Part shown: in pieces, positions 45,440 to 55,191 of the stretch
How the letters are laid out: the number at the start of each line of letters is the position of its first letter
Position numbering within the stretch: position 1 is the first letter of the stretch
Assembly (NCBI RefSeq): GCF_024752025.1
Contig: NZ_JANTPU010000003.1
Location: forward strand, 124,001-188,000
Direction of reading: 5' to 3'
Origin: Pseudidiomarina sp. CB1
GTDB taxonomy: Bacteria > Pseudomonadota > Gammaproteobacteria > Enterobacterales > Alteromonadaceae
DNA length: 64,000 bases
Made by a program: the position numbers and the translations under genes
The notes under the pieces: model-generated
Database searches by the model: none
What the model saw: only the letters and a program-made list of their open reading frames with translations
Told to the model about the DNA's origin: nothing

Positions 45440-47680
45440 ATGGCGGCAGCAAAACCCTCTTTGGGAGCCAGCAATTATCGACTGATTAAAGATCGCGCGG
45501 CGCGCTGGGGCGTAAGCCTAGGCGGCGTGATGGTTTTAGTCGCATTGTTGCTCATCTTCTTCTATCTGCTCTATGTCATTGAGCCGATTTTCCGTGGCGT
45601 TGAAATCAACCATCAGCGTAGCTTCCAAACACCAGCCGAAAATGTCGTGGCAATGGGCATGGAAGAGCAATCGGAAATTGGTTATCAATTTACCGCAGAT
45701 GGTGAACTCGTCTACTTTGCTTTACGCGCGAAAAAGGGTACCGAATGGGAGCCTGGTAAAGAGCTCATGCGTACCGCGGTAACCGCGCAAAAGCCGACGG
45801 CATTTACCAAAACTCAGCCACAAAATAACCGCTATGCGTTTGCCGTTCCTGGCGGTGCTGTGCGCATTATCGAGCCGAAATTCTCGAGCCGCTTTATTGA
45901 CGGTGAAATGTTTGTTGAGCCGCGCGAAGTTGAACTCGACGCACGGGAACTACTACAGGTTGATCCGCAAGAAAACGACATCGTTAAACTTGCCTACGAA
46001 TATGATGGCGAGTCTAAGCTGTTTGCGGCGCAAACCGCTGACGATCGAGTGCTCGTAAACTTCATGCAGGCGAAACGCAACTTTTTAAGTGGCGAAGTCG
46101 AAATGGAGTCGAAAGTAAGTGAATTGCCGATTAATGGCGGCGTAGATCAACTGCTCGTGACGCCAGATCTGCGCCAAGTGATGGTGCGCCAGAACAATCG
46201 CTTCTGGATTTTTGATGTGACCCGCACCGGTGCTGTAAAAGAGCGCCAACTGATTAATGTGGATAGCCGTCGATTTGGTGAAGTCACCTCGATGAGCTTA
46301 TTGGCTGGCGCCAGTTCGGTATTGTTTGGCCATGCCAACGGTAAAATCACCCAGTGGTTTGAAGTGGCTGGCGATGATGGCCGTCGCTATCAGTTTATTC
46401 GTGATTTCCAAGCAGCAGAAAGTGCGATCACTGAAATCGTTGTTGAATACTATCGTCGCACCTTCTACACCATTGTCGAAAACGGCGAGGTGGGCGTCTT
46501 TCACACCACTTCTGAAGCTGAGCTTTATCGTGGTCATCCGGATGCGTTCAAAGCTCAAAACTTGGTGATTGACCCGCGCGCAAACACCCTATTGATGCGC
46601 GAAGGGCAGCAACTGCATGTTTTTAAGCTCATCAACGAACATCCAGAGGTGACGTGGAGCGGCCTGTGGCAAGAAGTTTGGTATGAAGGTTACCCAGAGC
46701 CGGACTACGTGTGGCAGTCGACCTCAGGCTCAGATGACTTTGAACCTAAATTCAGCCTCGTACCGATCTCGTTCGGTACCATCAAGGCCGCGGCCTATGC
46801 GATGTTGTTCGCGGTGCCCATTGGTCTTGCGGCGGCCGTTTACACTGCTTACTTTATGTCACCGAGCGTGCGCAAAGTAGTGAAACCTACCGTGGAAATC
46901 ATGGAGGCACTGCCGACCGTTATTCTAGGTTTCTTGGCGGGTCTTTGGCTGGCTCCGTTGGTGGAGGCCTATTTACCGGGGATCATCGCGGTCATTGTGC
47001 TGGTGCCGCTGGCGATCATTCTATTCGCCATGCTCAGCTCGGTGCTACCACAGGTTATTCGCTCACGTTTGACCGATGGCAGTGCGGCGTTGGTTTTGGT
47101 GCCCTTGGTGGCCTTCGTAGGTTGGTTGTCGTTCCAGTTGTCACCGGTTATCGAGAACGTGTTATTCGACGGCAATGTGCGTCAGTACCTGACCAATGAG
47201 CTTGGCATTACCTTTGACCAGCGTAACTCGTTGGTGGTCGGTATTGCGATGGGCTTTGCTGTTATCCCGACCATTTTTTCGATTGCCGAAGATGCGGTAT
47301 TTAGCGTGCCAAAACACTTGTCGAATGGTTCTTTGGCGTTGGGCGCGACTACGTGGCAAACCTTAACCAAGGTGGTGTTGCTCACCGCGAGTCCGGGGAT
47401 CTTCTCGGCGGTGATGATGGGCTTAGGCCGTGCCGTTGGCGAGACGATGATCGTTCTCATGGCCACCGGTAACACACCGATCATGGATTGGAATATCTTT
47501 GAAGGAATGCGCACCCTATCGGCCAACATTGCCGTTGAAATGCCAGAGTCTGAAGTTGGCAGCTCGCATTACCGCATTCTTTTCTTAGCAGCCTTTGTGC
47601 TCTTTGTTTTCACCTTCGCGTTTAACACGGTGGCCGAACTTGTTCGTCAGCGTCTGCGCGATAAATACAGCTCGATGTAA
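45440..47680 (+). CDS. pstC: Phosphate ABC transporter permease PstC, long form
   Basis: Inner-membrane permease subunit for phosphate. At 746 residues it is more than twice the length of E. coli PstC. The first membrane segment (about 28-50) is followed by about 390 periplasmic residues with repeated beta-strand patterns resembling a propeller (VTPDLRQVMVRQNNRFWIFD, SSVLFGHANGKITQWF). The permease core begins near residue 445 (FGTIKAAAYAMLFAVPIGLA) with EMPESEVG and the EAA-type loop LGATTWQTLTKVVLLTASPG. The ATG at 45440 fits the GAGG site better than that at 45437. First gene of pstC-pstA-pstB-phoU. Confidence 0.94.
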   Translation: MAAAKPSLGASNYRLIKDRAARWGVSLGGVMVLVALLLIFFYLLYVIEPIFRGVEINHQRSFQTPAENVVAMGMEEQSEIGYQFTADGELVYFALRAKKGTEWEPGKELMRTAVTAQKPTAFTKTQPQNNRYAFAVPGGAVRIIEPKFSSRFIDGEMFVEPREVELDARELLQVDPQENDIVKLAYEYDGESKLFAAQTADDRVLVNFMQAKRNFLSGEVEMESKVSELPINGGVDQLLVTPDLRQVMVRQNNRFWIFDVTRTGAVKERQLINVDSRRFGEVTSMSLLAGASSVLFGHANGKITQWFEVAGDDGRRYQFIRDFQAAESAITEIVVEYYRRTFYTIVENGEVGVFHTTSEAELYRGHPDAFKAQNLVIDPRANTLLMREGQQLHVFKLINEHPEVTWSGLWQEVWYEGYPEPDYVWQSTSGSDDFEPKFSLVPISFGTIKAAAYAMLFAVPIGLAAAVYTAYFMSPSVRKVVKPTVEIMEALPTVILGFLAGLWLAPLVEAYLPGIIAVIVLVPLAIILFAMLSSVLPQVIRSRLTDGSAALVLVPLVAFVGWLSFQLSPVIENVLFDGNVRQYLTNELGITFDQRNSLVVGIAMGFAVIPTIFSIAEDAVFSVPKHLSNGSLALGATTWQTLTKVVLLTASPGIFSAVMMGLGRAVGETMIVLMATGNTPIMDWNIFEGMRTLSANIAVEMPESEVGSSHYRILFLAAFVLFVFTFAFNTVAELVRQRLRDKYSSM

Positions 47681-47694
47681 GCGAGAGGATTTCC

Positions 47695-49350
47695 ATGAAG
47701 CAATGGTTTAACTCAGGAAAACCCTGGATTTGGCTCACCGCAGGTTCTGTGAGTATCAGTCTGATCGCGGTTATCGGGCTGCTGATTCTGATTGGTTGGC
47801 GTGGTCTGTCATTCTTCTGGCCAGCACAAATCCATGAGATGGACGTGCGGGCGAATGATGGTTCGATTTCGACCATTATCGGTGAAGTCTACGACACTGA
47901 AACGATTCCGCTGGAACGACTGAAGGAATCAGGTGTTCAGCTGGATGACTTCAACGAAGTGGCGCTCGACCGTTGGTTGATCAAAATCGGTAACCGTGAA
48001 TACGTACCGTTAGACTTTACTTGGGTACTCGAGCCGCAAATCGTGCGCGATGAAACCCCAGCGGACTTGGCTAAGCTCGAACGCTCGAAAGACGGTAACT
48101 TTTATGGTTATGTGGTCGATGTGCTGGAAAACGGCGAGTCAGTAGCGAACGGTGAGAACGTTCGTGCAGTACTTGAGCAGCGAATTGAACGCGTGGTCGA
48201 GATCAACGAGCAAGCCGCCGACCTGCAAGACAGCGAAATCGGCGCGATTAACTATCAGCTCAACCAGCTGCGGCTCGAACGCCGTGCGCTGGAACTTGAG
48301 GGCCAACTTACTGAAGCTGAAGAAGCACGCATTAGTGCTGCTGAGCAACAGCTGCGTGAAGACTACAAAGTTCTGGAAGAAGAGCTCTTCGCATTACGTG
48401 ACCAAGCGAGCCGCGACGAAGTGGTGATGCGCGACATGCGTGGCGTTGAAGTCACATTGCCGATGTACCGTATGCTGGCGGTGTATTTTCCGAACGACAT
48501 GAATCTGGTGGAAAAGCTCGGCCATTTCTTTGTCCAAATTGGTAAGTTCGTGAGCGAAGACCCACGTGAAGCAAATACCGAGGGCGGTGTATTCCCGGCA
48601 ATTTTTGGTACGGTATTTATGGTGCTGTTGATGTCGGTTATTGTGACGCCATTCGGGGTAATTGCGGCGATTTATCTGCACGAGTACGCCGGTAAAAATG
48701 CGATTACTCGACTGATTCGTATCGCCGTGATTAACTTGGCGGGTGTACCGTCGATTGTTTACGGGGTATTCGGCTTAGGTTTCTTCGTCTACATGGTCGG
48801 TGGTTCGCTTGACCAAATCTTCTACCCAGAAGCCTTGCCGAGTCCGACGTTCGGTACGCCTGGTGTCATGTGGGCGGCGATTACCTTGGCGATTTTGACG
48901 TTACCGGTGGTGATTGTCTCGACCGAAGAAGGTTTATCGCGCATTCCAAGCACCTTGCGTGAAGGTAGCTTGGCGCTCGGCGCGACCAAAGCTGAAACCT
49001 TGTGGCGCATTATTATTCCAATGGCCTCTCCGGCAATTATGACCGGTCTCATTTTGGCCGTAGCGCGTGCCGCTGGTGAAGTTGCTCCGCTGATGTTGGT
49101 CGGTGTCGTGAAGTCGGCGCCAATGTTGCCGGTGGACGGTAACTTCCCGTACTTCCATCTGGATCGCAAATTTATGCACTTAGGTTTCCACATTTATGAT
49201 GTTGGTTTCCAGAGTCCAAACGTTGAAGCGGCGCGCCCGCTGGTTTACGCCACCTCGTTCCTGTTGGTAACGGTGATTGTTGGCTTGAACTTAACGGCCA
49301 TTGGCGTGCGTAACCATTTACGTGAAAAGTATCGCTCACTTGAGCATTAA
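47695..49350 (+). CDS. pstA: Phosphate ABC transporter permease PstA, long form
   Basis: Second permease subunit. The 551 residues exceed the usual length of about 300. After the first membrane segment (about 13-38) a periplasmic insert of about 260 residues contains a charged coiled coil (about 150-245, rich in Glu/Leu/Gln). The permease core starts near residue 300 (FPAIFGTVFMVLLMSVIVTP) with the EAA-like loop EGSLALGATKAETLWRIIIP. The insert probably pairs with the PstC periplasmic domain. Starts 14 bases after pstC and has a GAGAGGA ribosome-binding site. Confidence 0.94.
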   Translation: MKQWFNSGKPWIWLTAGSVSISLIAVIGLLILIGWRGLSFFWPAQIHEMDVRANDGSISTIIGEVYDTETIPLERLKESGVQLDDFNEVALDRWLIKIGNREYVPLDFTWVLEPQIVRDETPADLAKLERSKDGNFYGYVVDVLENGESVANGENVRAVLEQRIERVVEINEQAADLQDSEIGAINYQLNQLRLERRALELEGQLTEAEEARISAAEQQLREDYKVLEEELFALRDQASRDEVVMRDMRGVEVTLPMYRMLAVYFPNDMNLVEKLGHFFVQIGKFVSEDPREANTEGGVFPAIFGTVFMVLLMSVIVTPFGVIAAIYLHEYAGKNAITRLIRIAVINLAGVPSIVYGVFGLGFFVYMVGGSLDQIFYPEALPSPTFGTPGVMWAAITLAILTLPVVIVSTEEGLSRIPSTLREGSLALGATKAETLWRIIIPMASPAIMTGLILAVARAAGEVAPLMLVGVVKSAPMLPVDGNFPYFHLDRKFMHLGFHIYDVGFQSPNVEAARPLVYATSFLLVTVIVGLNLTAIGVRNHLREKYRSLEH

Positions 49351-49380
49351 TTAACGAAGCAGAAGCGAAAAGGTCTTACT

Positions 49381-50199
49381 ATGATTTCGGTAACTCCGAC
49401 AAACAATCAGGCTGAGAGCCTCGATTTAGAAAATTTAACGGCGGATCAAACCGCTATGGAAATTCGCAATTTGAATCTGCACTACGGCGATGCTCAAGCT
49501 TTGCATGATATTTCCATGGCGATCCCACGTAACCGTGTGACCGCCTTCATCGGCCCATCGGGCTGCGGTAAGTCTACGTTGTTGCGTTGCATTAACCGCA
49601 TGAACGATTTGGTTGAGATTTGTAAAATTACCGGCGAGATCCGTTTGCACGACAAAAACATCTACGACAAAGATGTCGACGTCGCTGAATTACGTCGTCG
49701 TGTAGGCATGGTATTCCAGCGCCCGAATCCGTTCCCGAAGTCAATTTACGAGAATGTGGTCTACGGTATGCGCTTGATGGGTGTGAACGACCGTCGTACC
49801 TTAGATGAAGTGGTCGAACGCTCATTGAAAGGCGCAGCGCTTTGGGAAGAAGTGAAAGATCGTCTAAACGCCAGTGCTTTCAGCCTATCAGGCGGTCAGC
49901 AGCAACGTTTGGTGATTGCACGTGCTATCGCGATTGAGCCAGAAGTCTTGTTGCTCGATGAACCAACGTCGGCACTAGACCCGATTTCAACACTGACGAT
50001 CGAAGAGTTGATCACCGAGTTGAAAGAAAAATACACCGTGGTGATTGTGACGCACAACATGCAACAGGCGGCACGGGTTTCTGACCAAACTGCGTTTATG
50101 TACATGGGTAAGCTGATTGAGTATGCGGATACCAATACGCTGTTTACCACGCCAACGCAGAAGCAGACCGAAGATTACATCACGGGCCGATACGGCTAA
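49381..50199 (+). CDS. pstB: Phosphate ABC transporter ATP-binding protein PstB
   Basis: ATPase of the Pst transporter. The 272 residues contain Walker [10 protein letters not shown] at 58-66, the Q-loop in [16 protein letters not shown], signature [16 protein letters not shown], Walker [12 protein letters not shown] and the switch histidine in [19 protein letters not shown] at the C-terminus is the usual PstB ending. An approximately 25-residue N-terminal extension precedes the ABC fold. Between pstA and phoU, in the usual order. Confidence 0.98.
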   Translation: MISVTPTNNQAESLDLENLTADQTAMEIRNLNLHYGDAQALHDISMAIPRNRVTAFIGPSGCGKSTLLRCINRMNDLVEICKITGEIRLHDKNIYDKDVDVAELRRRVGMVFQRPNPFPKSIYENVVYGMRLMGVNDRRTLDEVVERSLKGAALWEEVKDRLNASAFSLSGGQQQRLVIARAIAIEPEVLLLDEPTSALDPISTLTIEELITELKEKYTVVIVTHNMQQAARVSDQTAFMYMGKLIEYADTNTLFTTPTQKQTEDYITGRYG

Positions 50200-50212
50200 G
50201 AGGAGCTGAATC

Positions 50213-50944
50213 ATGGATAAATTAAATACTGGTAGGCACATTTCCGGCAAATTTAATGACGAACTCGATGCCGTCCGTACCCAGGTCATGAACATGGGCG
50301 GCTTGGTTGAGCAGCAATTACGTGACTCGCTGGTCGCGATTGAAAATTCGGATCACGAGCTCGCCGAGCAAGTCTTACAGCGCGACTACAAAATCAATGC
50401 GTTGGAAGTGCAGATTGACGAAGCCTGTGTGCAGATCATTGCCAAGCGTCAGCCTGCCGCTAGTGACCTGCGTTTGATCATCGCGATTTTCAAAACCATC
50501 GCTGACTTAGAGCGTATTGGTGATGAAGCCGAGCGCATTGCCCGCGTGGCCCTTGAGAGTTTCAACAACGACCAGCAGCAGTTTTTGGTCAGCCTTGAGA
50601 ATCTTGGCCAGCAGGTGTTGGCGATGTTGCATGGCGTGCTTGATGCCTTTGCCCGCATGGACCTCGATAGTGCTTATGAAGTGCATCAAATGGATGCCCA
50701 AGCCGACCGTCAATACGAAGGCCTAACGCGTCAGTTGATGACTTACATGATGGAAGATCCGCGTGGCATTCCGAAGGTCATGAATGTACTTTGGTCAGCG
50801 CGTTCACTCGAGCGCATCGGTGACCGTTGCCAGAACATCGCTGAGTACATTATTTTCTTTGTCAAAGGTAAAGACGTACGTCACGTGTCGCCAGAATCCA
50901 TGGCGCGCACCGTGGGGCGGCCGCAACCGAAACAAGAAGACTAA
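50213..50944 (+). CDS. phoU: Phosphate signalling complex protein PhoU
   Basis: Negative regulator that links Pst transport to PhoR and shuts down PhoB when phosphate is sufficient. The 243-residue all-helical protein has the two PhoU repeats. Metal-binding motifs are seen as ERIGDEAERIAR (about 102-113) and ERIGDRCQNIAEYIIF (about 201-216). It ends with a polar tail. Last gene of the pst operon, with a bidirectional terminator right after. Confidence 0.97.
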   Translation: MDKLNTGRHISGKFNDELDAVRTQVMNMGGLVEQQLRDSLVAIENSDHELAEQVLQRDYKINALEVQIDEACVQIIAKRQPAASDLRLIIAIFKTIADLERIGDEAERIARVALESFNNDQQQFLVSLENLGQQVLAMLHGVLDAFARMDLDSAYEVHQMDAQADRQYEGLTRQLMTYMMEDPRGIPKVMNVLWSARSLERIGDRCQNIAEYIIFFVKGKDVRHVSPESMARTVGRPQPKQED

Positions 50945-50961
50945 GCGCTGGAATATCCAGA

Positions 50962-50988
50962 AAGCCGACATTAAATGTCGGCTTTTTT
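50962..50988. terminator. Bidirectional terminator between phoU and serA
   Basis: Perfect stem AAGCCGACAT, loop TAA, stem ATGTCGGCTT and a T run. It lies between convergent phoU and serA stops. Confidence 0.95.
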
Positions 50989-50989
50989 A

Positions 50990-52231
50990 TTAGTAGAGGA
51001 CGCGCGCGCGAATGGTGCCTTCAATGGCGCGCATTTGCTCGAGCAAGTCGTCGGCGATGGTGCTTTCTTCTGGTGTGTCGACGTCAATGACCACGTAACC
51101 CACTTCGCTGTCGGTTTGCAGGTACTGACCGGAGACGTTGATGTTCTGCTCGGCCATGATTTGGTTAATTTTGGTCAGCATGCCCGGGCGGTTTTGGTGA
51201 ATATGCAGCAAGCGACGGGCGCCGTGGTGCGCTGGCAAAGACACCTCAGGGAAATTAACTGCCGACAAGGTGGAGCCGTTGTCAGAGTAGTGGGCCAGTT
51301 TGCCTGCCACTTCAACACCAATGTTCTCTTGTGCCTCTTGGGTCGAGCCACCGACGTGCGGTGTCAGAATACAATTGTCGATGCCGCGCAATGGCGACTC
51401 AAAGATGTCGTTGTTGCTGCTAGGCTCAACTGGGAATACGTCGATGGCTGCGCCGCCTAAGTGACCGCTGCGCAGACTGGCGGCCAAATCTTCAATGTTG
51501 ACCACGGTGCCGCGTGAGGCATTGATCAGCAACGCACCTTTTTTCATCTTGGCAAGCTGCGGGGCACTGATCATCCATTGGGTTTGCGCCGTTTCGGGAA
51601 CGTGCAAGGTCACGACGTCGGCTTGTTCCAGCAGCGCATCGAGGGAACCTACCGAGAGGGCATTGCCCAACGGCAACTTGGTTTCGATGTCATAAAACCG
51701 CACTTGCATGCCGAGCTGTTCGGCTAAGATACTCAACTGACTACCGATATGGCCGTAGCCTACAATGCCCAACACTTTACCGCGCGCTTCGAATGAGCCA
51801 TTCGCCGACTTGTCCCAGCCACCGCGATGGGCTGCAGCATTTTTCTCGGGCACGCGGCGTAACAACATAATAATTTCAGCCAAAACCAGTTCGGCAACGC
51901 TACGGGTATTCGAAAACGGTGCGTTAAAGACTACCACGCCATGACGACGGGCCGCCGCCAGATCCACTTGGTTGGTGCCAATACAAAAACAACCGACGCC
52001 AATGAGTTTTTCGGCCGCCACAAAGACCTTTTCGGTTAATTGCGTGCGTGAGCGAATACCTAAAAAGTGTACGTCTTTAATACGCTCGCAGAGTTCTTCT
52101 TCACTAAGTGAGGTTTTCACATACTCAATCGAGTCATAGCCCTGTTGTTTGAGTACGTTCACGGCACTCTCGTGCACCCCTTCAAGAAGAAGAATTTTAA
52201 TCCGATCTTTGGCGAGCGATACTTGCGTCAT
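50990..52231 (-). CDS. serA: D-3-phosphoglycerate dehydrogenase
   Basis: First step of serine synthesis: oxidises 3-phosphoglycerate with NAD. The 413 residues have the NAD-binding domain (VLGIVGYGHIGSQLSILAEQ, near residues 150-170), catalytic elements (INASRGTVVNIEDLA, LTPHVGGSTQEAQENI) and a C-terminal ACT domain (about 340-413: LLHIHQNRPGMLTKINQIM) for feedback control by serine. The shorter two-domain-plus-ACT form matches E. coli SerA (410). Downstream of rpiA on the same strand, as in E. coli in relative order. Confidence 0.98.
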   Translation of the reverse strand: MTQVSLAKDRIKILLLEGVHESAVNVLKQQGYDSIEYVKTSLSEEELCERIKDVHFLGIRSRTQLTEKVFVAAEKLIGVGCFCIGTNQVDLAAARRHGVVVFNAPFSNTRSVAELVLAEIIMLLRRVPEKNAAAHRGGWDKSANGSFEARGKVLGIVGYGHIGSQLSILAEQLGMQVRFYDIETKLPLGNALSVGSLDALLEQADVVTLHVPETAQTQWMISAPQLAKMKKGALLINASRGTVVNIEDLAASLRSGHLGGAAIDVFPVEPSSNNDIFESPLRGIDNCILTPHVGGSTQEAQENIGVEVAGKLAHYSDNGSTLSAVNFPEVSLPAHHGARRLLHIHQNRPGMLTKINQIMAEQNINVSGQYLQTDSEVGYVVIDVDTPEESTIADDLLEQMRAIEGTIRARVLY

Positions 52232-52246
52232 GGTTGTTTTTACACC

Positions 52247-52933
52247 TTACTTCAAAGTTTCAATACCAGCGTCACTGGCCACGATAACAACGTCTGCGCC
52301 ACGTTGGGCAAACAGGCCATTGGTGACCACGCCGACAATATTATTGAGCTGCTGTTCTAAATGGATAGGGTCAACAATGTCAAAGTTATGGACATCAAGG
52401 ATCCAATTGCCGTTATCGGTGGTTACACCTTCGCGCCAAACTGGATCACCGCCGAGTTTGACGATTTCACGCGCCACATAAGAACGGGCCATTGGAATGA
52501 CTTCAACAGGGATTGGGAAGCGGCCGAGACGGCCCACTTGTTTACTCTCATCAACAATACAGACAAACGTATCGGCCACCGCCGCAACGATCTTTTCGCG
52601 GGTGAGGGCAGCGCCGCCGCCTTTGACCATGCGTTTGTGCTCATCGATTTCATCGGCACCATCAACATAAATAGGGACTTCGCTGACGCTGTTGAGGTCG
52701 ACGACGCGAATACCGTGTTGCTTTAAACGTTCGCTCGAGGCTTCTGAGCTGGAGACTGCCGCTTCAATGTCGTGTTTGATAGTGGCGAGGGCATCAATAA
52801 AAAAGTTAACCGTAGAGCCGGTACCGACACCGATGATGGCTTGCGGTGGTAGATTCGCTTTCACGTAATCCAGCGCAGCTTGTGCAGCCTTTTGTTTTAA
52901 TTCATTTTTTTGTTGTTCAGATGAGGTAGCCAT
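52247..52933 (-). CDS. rpiA: Ribose-5-phosphate isomerase A
   Basis: Interconverts ribose 5-phosphate and ribulose 5-phosphate in the pentose phosphate pathway. The 228 residues include the RpiA hallmarks [16 protein letters not shown] (about 36-51), [20 protein letters not shown] with the catalytic acid cluster, and ALTREKIVA. It precedes serA by 15 bases on the same strand, so the two may be cotranscribed. Confidence 0.98.
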   Translation of the reverse strand: MATSSEQQKNELKQKAAQAALDYVKANLPPQAIIGVGTGSTVNFFIDALATIKHDIEAAVSSSEASSERLKQHGIRVVDLNSVSEVPIYVDGADEIDEHKRMVKGGGAALTREKIVAAVADTFVCIVDESKQVGRLGRFPIPVEVIPMARSYVAREIVKLGGDPVWREGVTTDNGNWILDVHNFDIVDPIHLEQQLNNIVGVVTNGLFAQRGADVVIVASDAGIETLK

Positions 52934-52978
52934 GCCTGCTTCCTAGGTGAGTGGGCTATGGCTTTTCAGTATACATTT

Positions 52979-53599
52979 TTAGCTTCTAAAGTCCCATACT
53001 TTTGTCGGGGTGATGACCCTAGGTAAGGGCACATCCCACGCTTCACAGGGCAGTCGCTCAACGAACTGGCAGTCATAGGCTAAACCGATAGGCTGTAAGT
53101 TCGGGTACAAGCCGGCGCGCCAACCCGCAAGAGTGCGATCGTAAAAGCCACCACCCATGCCCATGCGGTTGCCTTGGGCATCAAAACCGACCAAAGGAAC
53201 CAGCAGTACGTTGAGTTGTTGCAACGGCACCACCCGCTGACATTGCAGCTTGGGTTCCGGAATGCCGTAGTTGTTGTGGCACCATTCGCTGTGTTCGTCA
53301 ATGTGCAGCATCAGCAGGTGATGATGCACGATAGGGTGCAGCACGGGGAATGCAAGGTGATGCCCGCGGTGCTGTAGTGCTTGATTGAGCGCATGGGTTG
53401 GCAGTTCAGCGCGCACACTATAGTAACTGCCTATGGAGCAGGGTTGCTGGAGTTCTGCGAGAGCAAGTACGCGTTCTTCAATAGCTGCAGCAGCCTGCTC
53501 ACGTTCTGCGGCGCTAAGCTGTTTCCGCGCGGCAAGCAACTCACGGCGCAATTGCTGTCGGCTGGGCTGGCTGCTATTCTGGGTGAATTGTCTGTTCAT
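52979..53599 (-). CDS. ygfA: 5-formyltetrahydrofolate cyclo-ligase
   Basis: Converts 5-formyl-THF to 5,10-methenyl-THF with ATP. The 206-residue protein has LRRELLAARKQLS near the N-terminus, the FPVLHP region, LVPLVGFDAQGNRMGMGGGFYDRTL (folate/ATP site) and a C-terminal VPLPRVITPTKVW. In E. coli it follows ssrS (6S RNA) on the same transcript; here the amidohydrolase gene at 53615-55177 has come between them in the opposite direction. Only 15 bases separate the two divergent starts, so the promoter must overlap the amidohydrolase gene. Confidence 0.92.
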   Translation of the reverse strand: MNRQFTQNSSQPSRQQLRRELLAARKQLSAAEREQAAAAIEERVLALAELQQPCSIGSYYSVRAELPTHALNQALQHRGHHLAFPVLHPIVHHHLLMLHIDEHSEWCHNNYGIPEPKLQCQRVVPLQQLNVLLVPLVGFDAQGNRMGMGGGFYDRTLAGWRAGLYPNLQPIGLAYDCQFVERLPCEAWDVPLPRVITPTKVWDFRS

Positions 53600-53614
53600 A
53601 GAGTGATTTATAGC

Positions 53615-55177
53615 ATGTTGAAACGGGTTCTGACTACGCTAGTTTTGTCTACATTAATGTCTTCGCAGCTGCTGGCGGCACCGCCCAAAGCACCGCCACG
53701 TGGCGATCAAGGCGAAGGCCCCTACGACCGACTCATTTTGCGTGGCGTGAATCTGATCAACGGTGAAGGCGCACCGATGCAAGGCCCGGTGGATATCGTG
53801 ATCGAGAACGATCGCATCAAAAATGTGGTCAGCGTGGGTAACCCTGGCGTTCCCATTCTTGAGCAGCGTCGCCCGAAGGCTGCGCCTGGCGATAAAGAAC
53901 TCGACTTAACCGGACATTATGTACTCCCCGGCTTTATTGACATGCATGGGCACATTGGCGGCTCTGCCGATGGTATTCCTGCCGAGTACGTACTGAAACT
54001 ATGGTTGGCCCACGGCATTACCACCGTGCGCGAACCGGGCAGTTTTAACGGGCTCGAGTGGACCAAATGGCACCAAGAACAGGCCGCGCAAAATACCATT
54101 GTTTCGCCGCGTATTATTCCGTATCTCGGTTATGGCATGAACAGCGACGAGCCGATTTTTAAGCCAGAGCAAGCGCGTGAGTGGGTGCGTGACATTAAAC
54201 AAAAGGGCGCAGAAGGTATTAAGTTCTTCGGTGCGCGGCCGGAGATTATGGCGGCGGCCCTTGATGAAGCTGAGAAGCAGGGCCTTGGCACCATGATGCA
54301 CCATGCACAGCTCAATGTGGTGCGCACCAATGTGGTCGATTCGGCACGCTTGGGTCTCGACAGCATGGAACATTGGTATGGCTTGCCGGAAGCGCTGTTC
54401 ACCGAGCAAGTGATTCAGGACTATCCAGCCGACTACAACTACAACAACGAACAAGATCGCTTTGCCGAGGCAGGGCGCTTGTGGAAGCAAGCGGCTGAGC
54501 CAGGCTCAGAGAAATGGCAACAGGTACGCGATGAGCTGATTGCGCTCGACTTCACCATTAACCCGACGTTGACCATTTATGAAGCCAGCCGCGATTTAAT
54601 GCGCGAGCGCCAAGCCATTTGGCACAACGAATATACCTTGCCGCAATTGTGGGAGTTCTTTGAACCAAGTCGCTATGCGCACGGCTCTTATTGGTTCGAT
54701 TGGACCACCGATGAAGAAGTCGCATGGCGCAAGAATTACCAAAAGTGGATGGCGTTCCTGCAAGATTACAAGAATCACGGTGGGCGCATTACCACAGGTT
54801 CGGACGCTGGTTATATCTACAAAATCTACGGCTTTGGTTTGATTCGCGAGTTCGAATTATTACGCGAAGCGGGCTTCAATGCTTTAGAAGTGGTGCAGGC
54901 GGCAACTTTGAATGGTGCCGAAGCCTTAGGCCTTGAGCATGAAATTGGCTCAGTGGTGCCGGGCAAAAAAGCCGATTTGGTGGTGGTAGCTGAAAACCCG
55001 TTGGCGAACTTTAAGGTCTTGTACGGCACAGGGCACTTTAAACTGAACGATCAGAACGAGCCTGTGCGCACCAAAGGCGTTCGTTACACCATTAAAGACG
55101 GTATCGTTTATGATGCGCAAGAGTTATTAAGTGATGTGCGTCGCTTGGTCGCCGAAGCGAAGGCAGACCAAGAGTAA
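53615..55177 (+). CDS. Secreted amidohydrolase-family metal-dependent hydrolase
   Basis: A 520-residue exported enzyme. Signal peptide MLKRVLTTLVLSTLMSSQLL ends near AA. The amidohydrolase metal motif is GFIDMHGHIGG; further features are GITTVREPGSF, MMHHAQLNVVR, GSDAGYIYKIYG (catalytic Asp) and the closing PGKKADLVVVAENPL of the composite beta domain. This is the imidazolonepropionase/prolidase-like group; the substrate is unknown, perhaps peptides or cyclic amides. The frame is open upstream to 53381 within ygfA, but the ATG at 53615 begins the signal peptide. It runs toward the 6S RNA gene and ends 15 bases from its 3' end. Confidence 0.85.
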   Translation: MLKRVLTTLVLSTLMSSQLLAAPPKAPPRGDQGEGPYDRLILRGVNLINGEGAPMQGPVDIVIENDRIKNVVSVGNPGVPILEQRRPKAAPGDKELDLTGHYVLPGFIDMHGHIGGSADGIPAEYVLKLWLAHGITTVREPGSFNGLEWTKWHQEQAAQNTIVSPRIIPYLGYGMNSDEPIFKPEQAREWVRDIKQKGAEGIKFFGARPEIMAAALDEAEKQGLGTMMHHAQLNVVRTNVVDSARLGLDSMEHWYGLPEALFTEQVIQDYPADYNYNNEQDRFAEAGRLWKQAAEPGSEKWQQVRDELIALDFTINPTLTIYEASRDLMRERQAIWHNEYTLPQLWEFFEPSRYAHGSYWFDWTTDEEVAWRKNYQKWMAFLQDYKNHGGRITTGSDAGYIYKIYGFGLIREFELLREAGFNALEVVQAATLNGAEALGLEHEIGSVVPGKKADLVVVAENPLANFKVLYGTGHFKLNDQNEPVRTKGVRYTIKDGIVYDAQELLSDVRRLVAEAKADQE

Positions 55178-55191
55178 ATGAAGGGAAAAGG

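Noticed and set aside
45232-45489. An open frame of 85 codons between pstS and pstC
   Set aside because: It is made of the REPIN-like palindromes and the Pho-box promoter region and then overlaps pstC in another frame; no ribosome-binding site or recognisable protein.
53381-53614. N-terminal extension of the amidohydrolase by 78 residues
   Set aside because: Lies antisense within ygfA; the ATG at 53615 begins directly at a clean signal peptide.
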